Source of the DNA: Asterias amurensis | Taxonomy: Eukaryota; Echinodermata; Asteroidea; Forcipulatida; Asteriidae | Length of the DNA: 64,000 nucleotides | NCBI RefSeq assembly: GCF_032118995.1 | Contig: NC_092654.1 | Span: 12,594,284-12,658,283 of the forward strand | Direction of reading: 5' to 3' | Shown: one piece after another, positions 37,701 to 49,282 of the stretch | How positions within the stretch are numbered: position 1 is the first letter of the stretch | Layout of the letters: each line of letters begins with the position of its first letter | Notes under the pieces: model-generated | Databases searched by the model: none | Seen by the model: only the letters and a program-made list of their open reading frames with translations | Told to the model about the DNA's origin: nothing | Made by a program: the position numbers and the translations under genes

Positions 37701-39339
37701 TGTTTTCTTCTTTCATTAATATCTTGCAAGTCCGATGACCGATTGAGCTCAAATTTTCACAGGTTTGTTATTTTATGCATATGTTGAGATACACTAACTG
37801 TGAGGGCTAGTCTTTCACAATTACCAATATAATAGTGTCCACTGCCTTTAAAACCTGACATTAAAGTGTAGCATACAATCCAAAGTCACAGAAATCAGTT
37901 AAAAAATTTCACAAACTTTAATCTATCATGACAAGTCTTACAAAAAAACAAATCCACCTACTCATCTTAAATTCAGGATGCAAAGGGAAAGAACATTATC
38001 ATCGAGTCTACGGCCGATAAAGTGAAGGGGATGATTGAGAGTGTAGGATTCCAAGACGTTCAAGTGTATCAGGATCACGATCTTGCTGAGGATGACTATG
38101 ATGATGATGATGCCTCAGGTAAGGATACAGTGTTGCTAGCGATACTGCCACTTACCACCACCTCTATTGTATGTCTTAAAGGCAGTGGACACTATTGGTA
38201 ATTACTCAAAAAAATTATTAGCACGAAACCTTAGTTTGTGACGAGTAATGGGGAGAAGTTGGTAGTATATAACATTGTGAGAAACGGCTCCCTCTGAAGT
38301 GGAGCAGTTTTCGAGAAAGAAGTAATTTTCCCCGAATTTGATTTTGAGACCTCAGATTTAGAACTTGAGGTCTCGAAATCAAGCATTTGAAAGCACACAA
38401 CTTCTATGACAAGGGTGTTTTTTCTTTCATTATTATCTCACAACTTCGACGACCGATTGAGCTCAAACTTTCACAGGTTTGTTATTTTATGTATATAATG
38501 AGATACGCCAAGTGAGACGACTGGTCTTTGACAATTACCAATAGTGTCCACTGTCTTTAAAAGCCACAAATATTGACTTTACAGGCTGTACAGGTATTTC
38601 CTTTGTTGGTTTTTGTATTGTTCTTGTTATAAAAGCGTTTGAAACAATGTTTTGCGTAATCAATATTTTAATGCATTGAAATATGCATCGGGCATTTCGG
38701 GACGGGCAAAAAACCTTGTATTATCTGGAACCTCGTAATATGAGAGCTTGTAATAACAGGAGTTTTTCTCTTCTTTGTTTTTGCCAAGGACTTGCTTTTG
38801 CAACCGATCACAAATTTTGCATTGCATTGCATCGATGCTGAAAACAAAATTGACAAAAACGCTCACTGAGCGATAAACTCCAAACCCGAAATTAGATTAT
38901 TTATTTATTTCTCATCAAAAATGAAGTTTTAGACAGAAATATATTAAGGGATTTTCTACTATCATCATCATTAGACCGTGTAAGTTTTATGTTAATCTGT
39001 GATCTTCACGATTGTTGTTTCTTACCAATTCTGTAACATTCCTTTGAGCAACACACTACACTATTGTTGCTTACCATGATATGTAGGTCAGCTCCTGTTC
39101 TGATAGTTTTCCAGCTGTTTTTCAAGGCATCTGGGAAAAAAAATGGTTTTTATCGAAATTTCCAACATCTTGTTTTCATTTGTCTCTCCTTAGGTTATAT
39201 TTACGGAGTGTTGAACCTCTCCTTTTCGATTCCTGATGCAGTCTGTAAAGAATACATGGCGGATGTCAGCAAGTTTTCACGAGACAACTTTGGCACAAAT
39301 TCACCCTGGGAGTACGTTGAAATTGTCTGCAAAAAGTAA
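34563..39339 (+). CDS. Class I SAM-dependent methyltransferase, JHAMT-like, complete
   Basis: Four exons join to a 267-residue protein with start and stop. Motif I is RLMDIGCAEGEF (about residues 44-55), the acidic end of strand beta2 is GIDID (68-72), then VADFG (92-96), the beta4 region IMSGFTLHFIEDQPKALKN (113-131) and LKPGGKLHLTYIG (136-148). Length and motif order fit small-molecule methyltransferases of the methyltransferase-11/12 type; the HFIEDQ after motif IV is like juvenile hormone acid O-methyltransferase and its relatives. Echinoderms are not known to make juvenile hormone, so the substrate is probably another small carboxylic acid; that is inference. Exon 3 carries an acidic insert EDDYDDDDASG. 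The start ATG is preceded by TTTATCAG, a likely acceptor, so an untranslated first exon probably lies upstream. The protein has no signal peptide. Confidence 0.87.
34867..35020 (+). repeat. Dispersed repeat with hammerhead-like hairpin
   Basis: CAGAAGA is followed by the hairpin CGATCAG-AGCATA-CTGATCG and AAATGTC. This order (core, stem II, GAAA) resembles a hammerhead ribozyme, as found in Penelope-like retroelements, but the core differs from CTGANGA at one position. Downstream GAGTTGAAACCAACGGTTCT matches 14170-14200. Confidence 0.4.
35335..35706. repeat. tRNA-like SINE interrupted by a foldback MITE
   Basis: SINE sequence (AAAGACACAAGTGTCAAGAC ... TGATTAGAAACACCACAGAG) is broken at 35421 and resumes at 35669 (TGCTCTTGGCCGACTGGCTG). 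The related uninterrupted SINE is at 985-1083. Confidence 0.55.
35422..35668. mobile_element. GGGCCCAATTTCATGGCTC foldback MITE
   Basis: Complete palindrome with GGGCCCAATTTCATGGCTCT at the left and its complement at the right. CCAG appears at both junctions. Confidence 0.78.
36180..36249. mobile_element. PAL-3 fragment
   Basis: Only one terminal arm (AAAGGAACACATTGCTTTGG ... AACCGTTTGCTATAAC) remains, 46 bases before exon 2. Confidence 0.6.
36296..36609 (+). CDS. Methyltransferase exon 2
   Basis: The acceptor is TATTCTGTACAG and the donor is CAAG|GTTTGT; phase 1 to 0. It covers residues 68-172: GIDIDAGEIKKANEK, VADFGTDLGD, SGFTLHFIEDQPKAL, LKPGGKLHLTYIGDKRG and HPKWGPLVK. It contains most of the SAM-binding core. 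Confidence 0.88.
36830..36908. repeat. TGTACATGTACGG short tandem repeats
   Basis: A unit of about 26 bp with ACTGTACATGTACGGTACAC repeats two to three times in intron 2. The frames through it are repetitive and not coding. Confidence 0.6.
37460..37850. mobile_element. TTAA-type MITE in methyltransferase intron 2
   Basis: Complete: TTAAAGGCAGTGGACACTAT ... ATAGTGTCCACTGCCTTTAA. It has an extra ATAATA near the right end and lies 126 bp before exon 3. Confidence 0.78.
37977..38118 (+). CDS. Methyltransferase exon 3
   Basis: The acceptor is CTTAAATTCAG and the donor is TCAG|GTAAGG; phase 0 to 1. It reads DAKGKNIIIESTADKVKGMI, GFQDVQVYQDHDLAE and an acidic run DDYDDDDAS. The acidic run is not part of the family core. 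Confidence 0.85.
38178..38562. mobile_element. TTAA-type MITE in methyltransferase intron 3
   Basis: Complete: TTAAAGGCAGTGGACACTAT ... GTGTCCACTGTCTTTAA; starts 60 bp after the donor. Confidence 0.78.
38850..39055. mobile_element. Half MITE, GTTACAGAATTGGTAAGAAA family
   Basis: Right arm only (TCTACTATCATCATCATTAG ... TTCTTACCAATTCTGTAACA). Confidence 0.5.
39194..39339 (+). CDS. Methyltransferase exon 4, terminal
   Basis: The acceptor is TTTGTCTCTCCTTAG; phase 1. It reads GYIYGVLNLSFSIPDAVC ... FGTNSPWEYVEIVCKK and stops at TAA 39337-39339. A polyadenylation signal AATAAA lies at 39544-39549. Confidence 0.87.
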
Positions 39340-40216
39340 TAGCGCCACCAAGAGCAAATTCAAGCAAGGGACTATAGTTGACCATTGTCGACCATTTGAA
39401 AAAAATTCTGGTGCCCAGTATGTATTAAATGCATAGGACCCCATGGAATATTGATTAGTGATTGACAAATGGTCCCTATACCGAACCTGACCTATAGACC
39501 TTTCTCACGATGCAGCCATCTTGAATTTTTTACCAACGATATCAATAAACCTTTCTTTTGCAACGTCAAAGCCCGAGTTTTTGCCAACCCAGATTGGAAA
39601 ACTATAGAAAGCCATAAGTGCAAATCAAGAATAGATTGCTATTTTTGGTAACAATGTTTCAAATTTTGTTGATGTTGTTTAAAACAAAGCAACTTATCAT
39701 GAGAGGTATTTTATTTATATGAAAATTTGCAGAAAATGTTGAATTTTGTGGAAACATCTGTTTTTACAATTAAGTGTTTTACTAACATTCGGCCGACCAT
39801 GCCAACCAAGGCGGTTTGTTTATCAACGAAAGAAAGGTCTATGTAACCAAATCAAGGCAGGAAGAAAAAATAGTGTGGTTCCTATTTGCAAAATGATGAT
39901 TTGCATTCATTTTTGTTATTCGATACAAGGAACATGACCAAGATGGAAAAAAGCATGATAAAGGTCTATTAGAAGCCTTGTATATGGGTAAACAACTCAG
40001 TGATGAAAATGCGCAGTAGATTTAGAAAACCTGTTCTTTTTGTCACCTTTCACTCACCAATCAATGTTAAATATAATTTCAGAGAATGATTTAAAAAGTC
40101 AATATTTTTGTACGATTTTAACTCGAATAGATGCCAAAGTCTTTCCTCGTAACCTGAAATCATAAGTTCCTTTTTTAATGAAGAAATTGTATTTTTTATG
40201 AAATAGTATTGTTCTT

Positions 40217-40596
40217 AAAGACATTGGACACTATTGGTATTTGTTAAAGACTTGTCCCCACAGTTGGTATATCTCAACATACAAAAAAATATCTGTGAAA
40301 ATTTGAGCTCAATCGGTCGTCGAAGTTGCGAGATGGTAATGAAAGAACAAACACCCTGGTCACACGAAGTTAAGTGCTTTCAGATGCTTGATTTCGAAAC
40401 GCCAAATGCTAAAGTTAGAACTCTAAATCAAATTCGTGGAAAATTACTTCTTTCTTGAAAAAATATGTCACTTCAGAGGGAGCCGTTTCTCACAATGTTT
40501 TATACCATCAACCTATCCCCAGTACTCGTAATCAATAAAGGTTTTATGCTAATAATTATTTTGAGTAATTAACCAATAGTGTCCACTGCCTTTAAG
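40217..40596. mobile_element. TTAA-type MITE
   Basis: Complete: TTAAAGACATTGGACACTAT ... ATAGTGTCCACTGCCTTTAA, with several point changes in the centre. Confidence 0.75.
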
Positions 40597-42206
40597 CATG
40601 AAACCAGTATCCACACTTTGTGTGACCCAACATTTACATGAAACAACAAATCTGTGTAATTTTGACCCTTACACTGACATGTATTAAGCACTGTATTCCT
40701 GAGTTCTGTGGAAGGATCCACAGGCAAATAACTAAAAATATAAACCAGAACTGTTTGTTTTAAAGACCTGAAATTTTTTACAGTTAAACTTTTAGGAGTT
40801 GAAAAGCTGAATAATATATAAGTAAAACCTCTCAGAATATAGTGTTTGGGAAAGCTTTTCAATAAGAAAAAACCCTAAAAATGTTACCCTTTCGAAAGAA
40901 AATATTTGAGGTCTTGAAAACAAATAGTGTGAACCTTCTAAACTGCTATACGGTTGTCAGAAATTCGTTTTTGTTTCCCAATGCGAGTACTCCACGAAGT
41001 GGTAATTATTACATACCAAATTTACTGGATGATTAGTCCATAATCAAAGCTCTTTTTTGGAACTCTTTTATCAGAATTTTGTTCATGTTCATACAAATAC
41101 ACTCTTAGTTTATCAACATACATTGCGCTAATAATGCAAGAGATTTTAACCTCTGAACTAAGCGAGTTGGCAACTGCTCTAAGCACTAAACTTATTAAAG
41201 TTGTATTGTCTGATCATAAACGGATTAATTCAACCAATACCTTAAATGTAACAATTTTTCTCGAATCGAAATAGCTTGTTAGAAATGTTAAATCCTATGT
41301 TGGTGTGAAATCAGCAAAATAACAAACTCGGTATCTAACAACTCACTCACAGCACACTCGTATTATAGTCTTTATCAATTGAAACCACCTCGCACTGTCA
41401 AAGACCTGCTACTATTTTATGTTATTTTCAATTACAAATACAACCATTGTTTGCCATCATATTATAAAGATCAGGCATGATAGTCTTCCTACATTAGTCT
41501 GATTTTCAATTCGTTTGCCCTTAGTAAATTCAGAGAAATTTTGTTTAAATTGCCTAAAATTGCCTAAATGTCTTATAAAGGTGTGTATATAATAGCTCAG
41601 CCCTTGTTCTCGATAACATTTTTTCCTACTTTTTTGTTCTCGAAGGACCAGATATTATGCCTGAAATATGGTATATATTTTTCAGATTCAAATTTCACAA
41701 ATTGATTAAAGAGTTTTCTCAGCCATGTATTCACAAACATAGTCTTCTTGATGTTCAGAGTTTTAATCCATGTCAGTTTTGTGTTTACTTGCATGGGTTT
41801 ATGATTGTTACTATCTTAACATATTTTGCATAATGACTGCCAATTATGTTGAGTTTTTGTACATCAGAAACTGCCGTACACTGGTGGTCAAAATAATGAA
41901 ATTGGGGCTAAAAAATAACATTCTTGCTCCTTTAGTATTCCTAATAATTTTTTTTTAGCTCACTGAAGCAATTTAAATAGCTAAGTGTAATATAGTGGAG
42001 AAAACATCTCACAAGCTGCAAGGCTAACACACAAGAACTCTCTGGATAACCTAAAAACATGGTGCCGTTTTCAAAAGAGAAGACACATCCCAGTTGTTGT
42101 TTTATTAACTATGCAAAAGTGGATGATATTAGTTGCTTTTTAATAAACACAACTATTGAAGATACCATGGTGTTAGTTTTTTTTTTTTTACTAATGTCTA
42201 TGTTTG

Positions 42207-42791
42207 AAGGCACTGGACACTATTGGTAATTACTCAAAATAGATGTTAACATAAAAACTATTGGTAACAAGCAATGGAGAGCTGTTGGTGGTATAAAACA
42301 TTGTGAGAAACGGCTCCCTCTGAAGAAGTGCAATTTTTGAGAAAGAAGTAATTTTCCACGAATTTGATTTGAAGACCTCGGAAATAGATTTTGAGGTCCC
42401 GAAATCAAGCATCTGAAAGCACACAACTTCGTGTCGAAAGACACAGGACACCTTTGGTAATTGTCAACAATTAGTCTTCCACTTGGCGTATCTCAACATA
42501 TGCATACAATAACAAATCTGTGAAATTTTGAACTCAATCGGTCGTCGGAAGTTGCGAGAGAATATTGGAAGAAAAAAACACCAGTGTCGCACAGTTAGTT
42601 ATGTGCGTTCAGATGCTTCAGTTCAATTATTTTAGTCAGAAATTACTTCTTTCTCAAAAACTGCGTTACTTCAGAGGGAGCCGTTTCTCATGTTGTATAC
42701 TATCAACATCTCTCCATTGCTCGTTACCAATTAAGATTTTATGCTAAAAAAAAAATTGAAGTAATTACCGATAGTGCCCAGTGCCTTTAAG
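42207..42791. mobile_element. Two abutting TTAA-type MITEs
   Basis: The first (42207-42432) lacks its right part; the second (42433-42791) starts GAAAGACACAGGACACC and ends GTGCCCAGTGCCTTTAA. The break in the first element coincides with the second, suggesting insertion plus deletion. Confidence 0.65.
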
Positions 42792-43074
42792 AGAGGATAG
42801 GAAAGTGGGGAATTGTGTACAACTGCGTTTTCCGGGGAAAATGTTTGTTTCTTGAAAAAATCTGAACGGCGGGGCCGCGCCCCCCCCCCCCGCCCCCAAC
42901 CCCAGGAATAGGCCTGGTCCGCCCATGAAACATCAGTAGCTAATTTTCTTTTTTAAAAGTTGGTGGATTTAGCGCGGATAGTCGCGTCAATGAAACTGAG
43001 AGGAAATAAAGAGAAGAAGTAGTTAGGTTGGGTGAAGTTATTGCACACTCGGCTTTTGAGACCACACCCTTCCT

Positions 43075-43672
43075 TTATCCCTGCGAACTAACACGGTCAA
43101 AATTTGACTCCACAAAATTATAGCTTGCCGTGTAAGTTCACGACGTACAAGGGAAATCGTGCAATTTCGAAACACATTTGTGTGGATCATTCATTGTATT
43201 ATATTTGTAAAACACCTTTAAAGGCAGTGGACACTATTGGTAATCACTCAAAATAATTATTAGCATAAAACCTTTCTTGGTGACCAGTAATGGGGAGAGG
43301 TTGATGGTATAAAACATTGTGAGAAATGGCTCCCTCTGAAGTGCCATAGTTTTCGAGAAATAAGTAATTTTCCACGAATTTCATTTCGAGACCTTAAGTT
43401 TAGAACTTGAGGTCTCGAAATCAACTATCTAAACGCACACAACTTCGTGTGACAAGGGTATTTTTTCTTTCATTATTAATTATCTCGGAAGTTCGATGAC
43501 CGATTGAGCTCAAATTTTCACAGGTTTGTTTGATACAACAAGTGAAAAGACTGGTCTTTGACAATTACCAATAGCTGCCTTTCAAACCATATGCATTCCA
43601 TAACAAACAGTTTCGAACGCTTTTCATAGACCAACTCGCCCGATCCAAGAAAACATGTCCCTTCAAGTGTGC
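43075..43672. mobile_element. PAL-3 copy interrupted by a TTAA-type MITE
   Basis: PAL-3 sequence (GCGAACTAACACGGTCAAAA ... TATTATATTTGTAAAACACC) stops at 43217 and resumes at about 43585 (AACCATATGCATTCCATAAC). Between them is a TTAA-type copy (43222-43580). The left junction is TTAA, the right TTCA, one substitution away. Confidence 0.68.
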
Positions 43673-43763
43673 AACACAATTTTGCATGCACAATCATTGC
43701 GCTGCTGTAGCTCGCGTTGCTGTCGTGATCAGCAGTGCGAAGACTATACGAACCGGTATTCTA

Positions 43764-43881
43764 ACCATGTGGCACCGACCCGGGCCTCACAGTTCCAGTG
43801 AAAAGGCCACAAAAAACGATTGGTGGACACAAATTCCTTCTTTGGCTAGCATGGAGGAGCAGTTGAGGAAAATTGACACCG
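43764..43881 (+). CDS. Possible isolated first exon (weak)
   Basis: ACCATGTGGC starts a frame MWHRPGPHSSSEKATKNDWW then TQIPSLASMEEQLRKIDTG, ending at GGGAA|GTGAGA or at TGA 43887-43889. Composition is coding-like but no partner exon was found on this strand. Confidence 0.3.
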
Positions 43882-44988
43882 GGAAGTGAGAGTAAGTTAT
43901 CTTGGAATCTGTTAATTATCTTTACCTAAAAACTTCATAGACAGTGTGTCGGAAACAGACGCTCTAACCCTTGACCTACTTGATTAGATAAACAAAAGTC
44001 TTGGAAATTTATATCGGCTGATTTAAGTCCATACGATTCAATATACCCTCTAAACAGCTTCCAGTTTATAAGCATATCTACCGAAGTTGGAGTGTGGTTG
44101 CTCATACAAAAACAAATTTTGTTTTGCTACACTATTACTGTCTGAGTAATAACGGTGGACACGTTTATTGTGGTGCAATGAGAGTGGGTTCGAATCTCGG
44201 TCTTGACACTTGTGTATCGTCGAGCAAAGAGCAAGACACCGGTTCTATACGCCATTTGCACCGGTCAGCCATTTGCCACCAGAGTACATCGAATTAGCGC
44301 TAGAGGAAATTCCTCCATTCTACTACCATGCTCCATGTAGGCCTAATCATTAAATAACTCTGTATTGTCACGGTATTATGTAATGACACTTGCATTCAAG
44401 AACGGTAAAATAACAGTCACTCAAAGCAGAAAGTCGATGCTTTGCATGCACATGGGGGATCTATGCAGGTAGGCCTAGGGAATTGCTCCTTGACGTTTAT
44501 TCTTGAACCTATAGACGTTGACGATAGAAGTAGATAATTTTTTTGATGAAGCCGTTTATAGGCTACAATCGGAGGTCCACATTATGTTATCATTGTCCAA
44601 TTCCAATAGTAAAATGTCCAATCATGTTGGTAATTGCATGAGGTTTTGAAAATCCCGCGTGTTTTGTTGCCGTCAATTGCTATAACGCCAAATCTGTGGT
44701 TTGGGTACGTTTTGTAGGACACAAAACGCAATGTCCACAGATTGACATTAAACGTATACGGTATAGTAGAAAGCTTCCCATAAAATATGTTGTGCTGATG
44801 AGTGTGGTATCGAGTAAAGCGTAACAATGTCACGAAAATTATAGCACATATAACGTATTTACCAGTAGGTCTACTTTTAATTTGTCATTGATCCCGAAAC
44901 ACCCCTCCAATGTTGCTGAATGACGTGACTTCCTCACAGAGTAGTTTGATGCCAAGACCCTTTCACTTATTGTTATATAGTAGGCGTT

Positions 44989-45372
44989 AAAGACAGTGGG
45001 CACTATTGGTAACTGTCAAAGACCAGTCGTCTCACTTGGTGTATTATCAACATATGCGTAAAATAACAAACCTGTACAAATTTGAGCTCGATTGCTCGTC
45101 GGAGAGTGCGAGATAACTATGACAGAAAAAACACCCATTGTCACACGAAGTTGTGTGCTTTTAGATGGCTGATTTCGAGACCTCAAAATGGTAAACTTGA
45201 GGTCTCGAAATCAAATTCGTGGAAAATTACTTCCTTCCCAAAAAACGTCACTCAGAGGGAGCTGTTTCTCACATTGTTTTATACTATCAACCTCTCCCCA
45301 TTACTCGTTACTAAGTTAGGTTTTATGCTAATAATTATTTTGACTAATTACCAATAGTGTCCTCTGCCTTTA
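44989..45372. mobile_element. TTAA-type MITE
   Basis: GCG|TTAA|AGACAGTGGGCAC at the left and GTCCTCTGCCT|TTAA|CGG at the right show TTAA at both edges with different flanks. Confidence 0.76.
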
Positions 45373-45702
45373 ACGGAAAGACAGTAAAGTGGTTCTTAAT
45401 GAGTTGATTCATTTTGGATATTACTGAAGAAGTATATTATGAACGTCGTTTCTCAGAAAACCGACAGAGTAGGCCTACCTTTATCTTTGCGTTGAAAATA
45501 ATGAACATAAAATGAGTAATTAGTAAAAAATTAATTAGATATCCCCGATGCAAATTTATTAGTATCTTTCAACATCTATTGGGATGGACAGGGATGGGCA
45601 AGCCTCAATATGAATCTGACCTCGGTCGACCAGAAAGGGGAGTATCTATTAGTTTATAACCACTTAGTGATGATTTTGGTACCCGGCTGTTGGTGTGCAA
45701 GT

Positions 45703-46062
45703 TCAGTTAAGGGAAGGTGCACGTTTGGTAATTGTCAAAGACCCGTGTTCTCACTTGGTGTATCCCATCATAAGCATAAAATAACAAGCCTGTGAAAATT
45801 TGAGCTCAATTGGTCATCGAAGTTGCGAGAAAATTATGAATGAAAAACACCCTTGTTGGACGAATGTGTGTGCTTTCAGATAGGAATAAAAGACTTAGAT
45901 CTAGAAGTCTTTTATTATTTAAGTGAGAAATTACCTCTTTCTCAAATTCAGAGAGAGTCGTTTCCCACAATGTTTTATACTACCAACAGCTCACCAATGC
46001 TCGTTACCAAGTAAGTTTTTAAGTTAATATTTGTTTTGAGTAATTACCAAACGTGTACAATG
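45703..46062. mobile_element. TTAA-type MITE, GGAAGGTGCACGTTTGG subfamily
   Basis: Ends AAGGGAAGGTGCACGTTTGG and AATTACCAAACGTGTACA; centre AAGACTTAGATCTAGAAGTC. The sister copy is at 47868-48235. Confidence 0.65.
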
Positions 46063-46138
46063 TTCAAATCGCAAAAAATAAATCGTTGTGAACAATATCG
46101 GGAAGAACACAGGAGTTGCCTGAGAAGGCCTATAGTCC

Positions 46139-46394
46139 TGGGCCCAATTTCGTGGCTCTGCTTACCGCCGAATTCTGTGCTTACGATCACGATTCCCCGC
46201 TTACGTGCAAGCGCCGAATTTCTGCGCTTAGCCTTGTAAGCGTGAATACCTAGAATTAATGTGAAGTACGCACGCGCAGAAGCTCAAATTCGCCGCTAAC
46301 CCGTGAAATACGCTTGCCGTAAGCACAGAATTCCCTGCTTCCATAAGCGCCGATTCTGTGCTTACGGTAAGCAGAGCCATGAAACTTGGCCCAG
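46139..46394. mobile_element. GGGCCCAATTTCATGGCTC foldback MITE
   Basis: Starts GGGCCCAATTTCGTGGCTCT and ends GCAGAGCCATGAAACTTGGC; CCTG/CAGG immediately outside both ends extends the palindrome. Confidence 0.78.
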
Positions 46395-46794
46395 GTGTTA
46401 AGTAGCCGAATTCTCACGGGATCCTGACTCTTTTCTGTGTCAGGCTGATCCCAAGAATGCTTTCCTGGTTTGCTGGCATCACTGTCAATTTGTTAAATTT
46501 TATTATTGCTCCTCTTTTGTGCTTTTTGTGTTTTTTGTCATCTCCCCTGTAACTTTTTTGATGGTTGTAAACATCTTTGCATCGGTGTTTTTTGTCCCGT
46601 TCATGTTTATGTTTATAGTTTTTTAAATTCTGCATGTGTTTTTTTATCATTGATGCACACTGTGAGTGAATTTTCATGTTTTTAACGTAATGTGAATAAT
46701 AAATTGAAATTAATTGAAATTGAATTGAATGATCCCAAAACGACATTTTGTATACGAGGCTTTTGCGTCAGTCTGAAACAGTTTCGGTTTAGTA

Positions 46795-46930
46795 TACACA
46801 GACGCCGGGTCACCCCGCATTTGGTGTGGCACCCAGCGACCCGGAACTCGGGTCAATTCCGATCGGAAGTTGACCTGGGTCCGGGTCAACTGCGATCCGG
46901 GAGTTTTAGTGGGTGTGTATTGTGCAAGAA
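46795..46930. repeat. GC-rich patch with clustered GGGTCA/TGACC motifs
   Basis: CCGGGTCACC, CGACCCGG, ACTCGGGTCAATTCC, GTTGACCTGGGTCC and GGGTCAACTGCGATC occur in about 100 bp, in both orientations, in an AT-rich neighbourhood. Function unknown; probably part of a foldback element. Confidence 0.5.
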
Positions 46931-47867
46931 AATCAGCTTTTCAGTCAAATCTATACGAAATGTTTTGTTTTGGGGTAATTTTTGACAACATTTTATTTTA
47001 TCTTTGGAGGCTGCCGTGGCTGTATTTTACAGATTTGTTTGTTTCATAAACCCCAATTTTGTGTATTACAAAGAGTGGCCTGTGGGGTTTAATTCACACA
47101 GCTTAGTTCATGTTACAAGCCCCATCTATCGATGGCCGTTTATTGACTGTTGTCACGCTCTCAATATGTGTAAGGCAAATCGGAAACGTGTAATGTTGCC
47201 TGAAGTGCCCCCTAATGCAAACTATGATCGCCAAAATGGCGCGCATAACCAATATTGTTGTCATTGATGACGTCAGGTGAATTGGACCAACAGAGCATTC
47301 ATAGACAAAAAGAGAGAAAAAGTTGGCCATCATGCCTCATAAACAGACCGTAGATTATTATTTACAGTTGAAAGCATTTTTGCAATATATTTAAACCCAT
47401 AAATGTTTCGTTTTTCATAGAAATTGTTTTCATACCAATAATGTTTTGCATGGCGCCATTTACATTATTGTAAATGGTTGAGGGGTTTTGCAAAATGATC
47501 GCCCGAACCCTTGATCAAAAAGAGCTTAAAATTAAGTCTGGAATACATCCTTTTTAAACAAGTTGCTGAAATATAAGTACTTACCTAACTTTTCCTTTAC
47601 ACCTTATAAATGTAAATGTAAAATATTCAGTGTTTCAACTTCGATAACATAATTTTGCACCATCCCTCTACTCTTAAAGAAGGTCCTGCAATGTTTCTGT
47701 CTAAAATACATCCACCAACGGAAGAATTTTTGTAATCATAGTGCCGGTTTGTGTTCTTCTTCTTTTGTTCTCGGTTTGACAATTCTAAAGAGTTGGGCTT
47801 TGAACACAGCACAAAAACCAGCAGAAACATATCTCGTTATTTTTGGGCTATAGAGCTGCGTTTGCTT

Positions 47868-48235
47868 AAAGGGAAGGTACACGTTTGGTAATTACTCAAA
47901 ACAAATATTAACTTAAAAAGTGACTTGGTAACGAGCATTGGGGAGCTGTTGATAGTATAAAACATTGTGGGAAACGACGCCCTCTGAAGGGATGTAGTTT
48001 TTGAGAAAGAAGTAATTTCTCACTCAAATACTAAAAGAGTTCTAGCTAGAAGTCTTTTATTCATATCTGAAAGCACACAAATTCGTCCAAATGGGTGTTT
48101 TTTCTTTCATCATTTTCTCGCAACTCCGATGTCCAATTGAGCCCAAATTTTCACAGGTTTGTTATTTTATGGTTGTGATGGGATACACCAAGTGAGAACA
48201 CTAGTATTTGACAATTACCAAACGTACCTTCCCTT
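47868..48235. mobile_element. TTAA-type MITE, GGAAGGTACACGTTTGG subfamily
   Basis: Ends AAGGGAAGGTACACGTTTGG and CCAAACGTACCTTCCCTT are perfect complements; centre AAGAGTTCTAGCTAGAAGTC. Confidence 0.72.
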
Positions 48236-49125
48236 TAAAGGGTCCATGTCCTTTTTGTAGGACAAAAACCACAATGTCCACAGAATTACACTAAACTTAC
48301 ACAGTTTGGAGATAATGATAGTAGAAAGCTTCCCTGAAAATATTACCTGCTGAGGTGCTGTAGTTTTTGAGAAAATAATTTTCGTCTCTGTGATCATGAG
48401 ACGAACATTATTTTAGCATGTAAAAATGTACTTTCATGACATTGTTTTACTTGTTTCTGAAAAACTACAGCACCTCAGCATCTAATATTTTAAGGTATGG
48501 CTAAGGTAAGTTTAAAGTCACCTGGAAGTGGTTTTTTTTTTCAAAATAAAGCTTTTGTCACTAATATATGTGTTTTGATGAGTGGAATGTGAATAAACAG
48601 TTAACTAAGGTCTTAAAAAATCAGTTCTTATGTTATTTACAAATTTAAGAGTAGACCCCGACCCGAGAGGGTGCTGTTCGTGACGTCAATCGAGGCAGAC
48701 TTTGCCTGTAATGCGTAGAGTAAACACAATTGCAAAGTACATGTACGGACCAAGTCGTGAGTTTGTACGTTAAAAAAAAAAATGCCGACCAGGTGAATTG
48801 CTGCTGAATGCAAAAAAAACACTTTTGAAATGTACCAACTCACGACTTGGACGAACATGTACTTTGCACGTGAGTTTACTATACGCATTGCAGGCAAAGT
48901 CTGCCTCGATTGACGTCACAAAAGGGGTAGGCGGAGTCAGCCCCCAAACAACTTTATATATTTTTTAAACATATAAATCGTGACAAACAATTACTACAAA
49001 AATTGTTTTATTGTTCGTAAGCATATATTCTTATGTTTGAAAGATTTTATTTTTGTATTTCCAGGTGACTTTAATGTAAATGCGTGGACATTGTGGATTG
49101 TGTTACAAAAAGTACCCAACTCCTT
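48236..49125. mobile_element. GTCCACAGATTTACAT MITE interrupted by a foldback
   Basis: The host MITE covers 48236-48515 and 49071-49125. The insert (48516-49070) begins AGTCACCTGGAA and ends TTCCAGGTGACT, and is flanked by TTAA at 48512-48515 and 49071-49074. Reading across the insert restores the family sequence AAGTTTAATGTAAAT. Confidence 0.8.
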
Positions 49126-49282
49126 TAATACGTTAGCAGAAACAAACTCGTTATCAGCGCACGTGCTTACATAATTAGCAAGAAAGATAGGCGGTAAATT
49201 TGCGCGTTGACCATGGATAGCGTGTTACTTCAGTCACTTGCTTTACATAATTGCGCAGGGCCCAACTTAATAGAACTGTTTA

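Larger units (their letters stand above)
39340..43760. other. Spacer after the methyltransferase gene
   Basis: It contains TTAA-type MITEs (40217, 42207, 42433, 43218) and AT-rich sequence. A weak foldback has GACCTATAGACCTTTCTCAC near 39488 and GAAAGAAAGGTCTATGTAA near 39830. No supported gene. Confidence 0.5.

Noticed and set aside
37476-38400. Repeated minus-strand frames with FETSSSKSEVSKSN-like sequences
   Set aside because: They come from the centre of the TTAA-type MITE and are found at every copy; not protein-coding.
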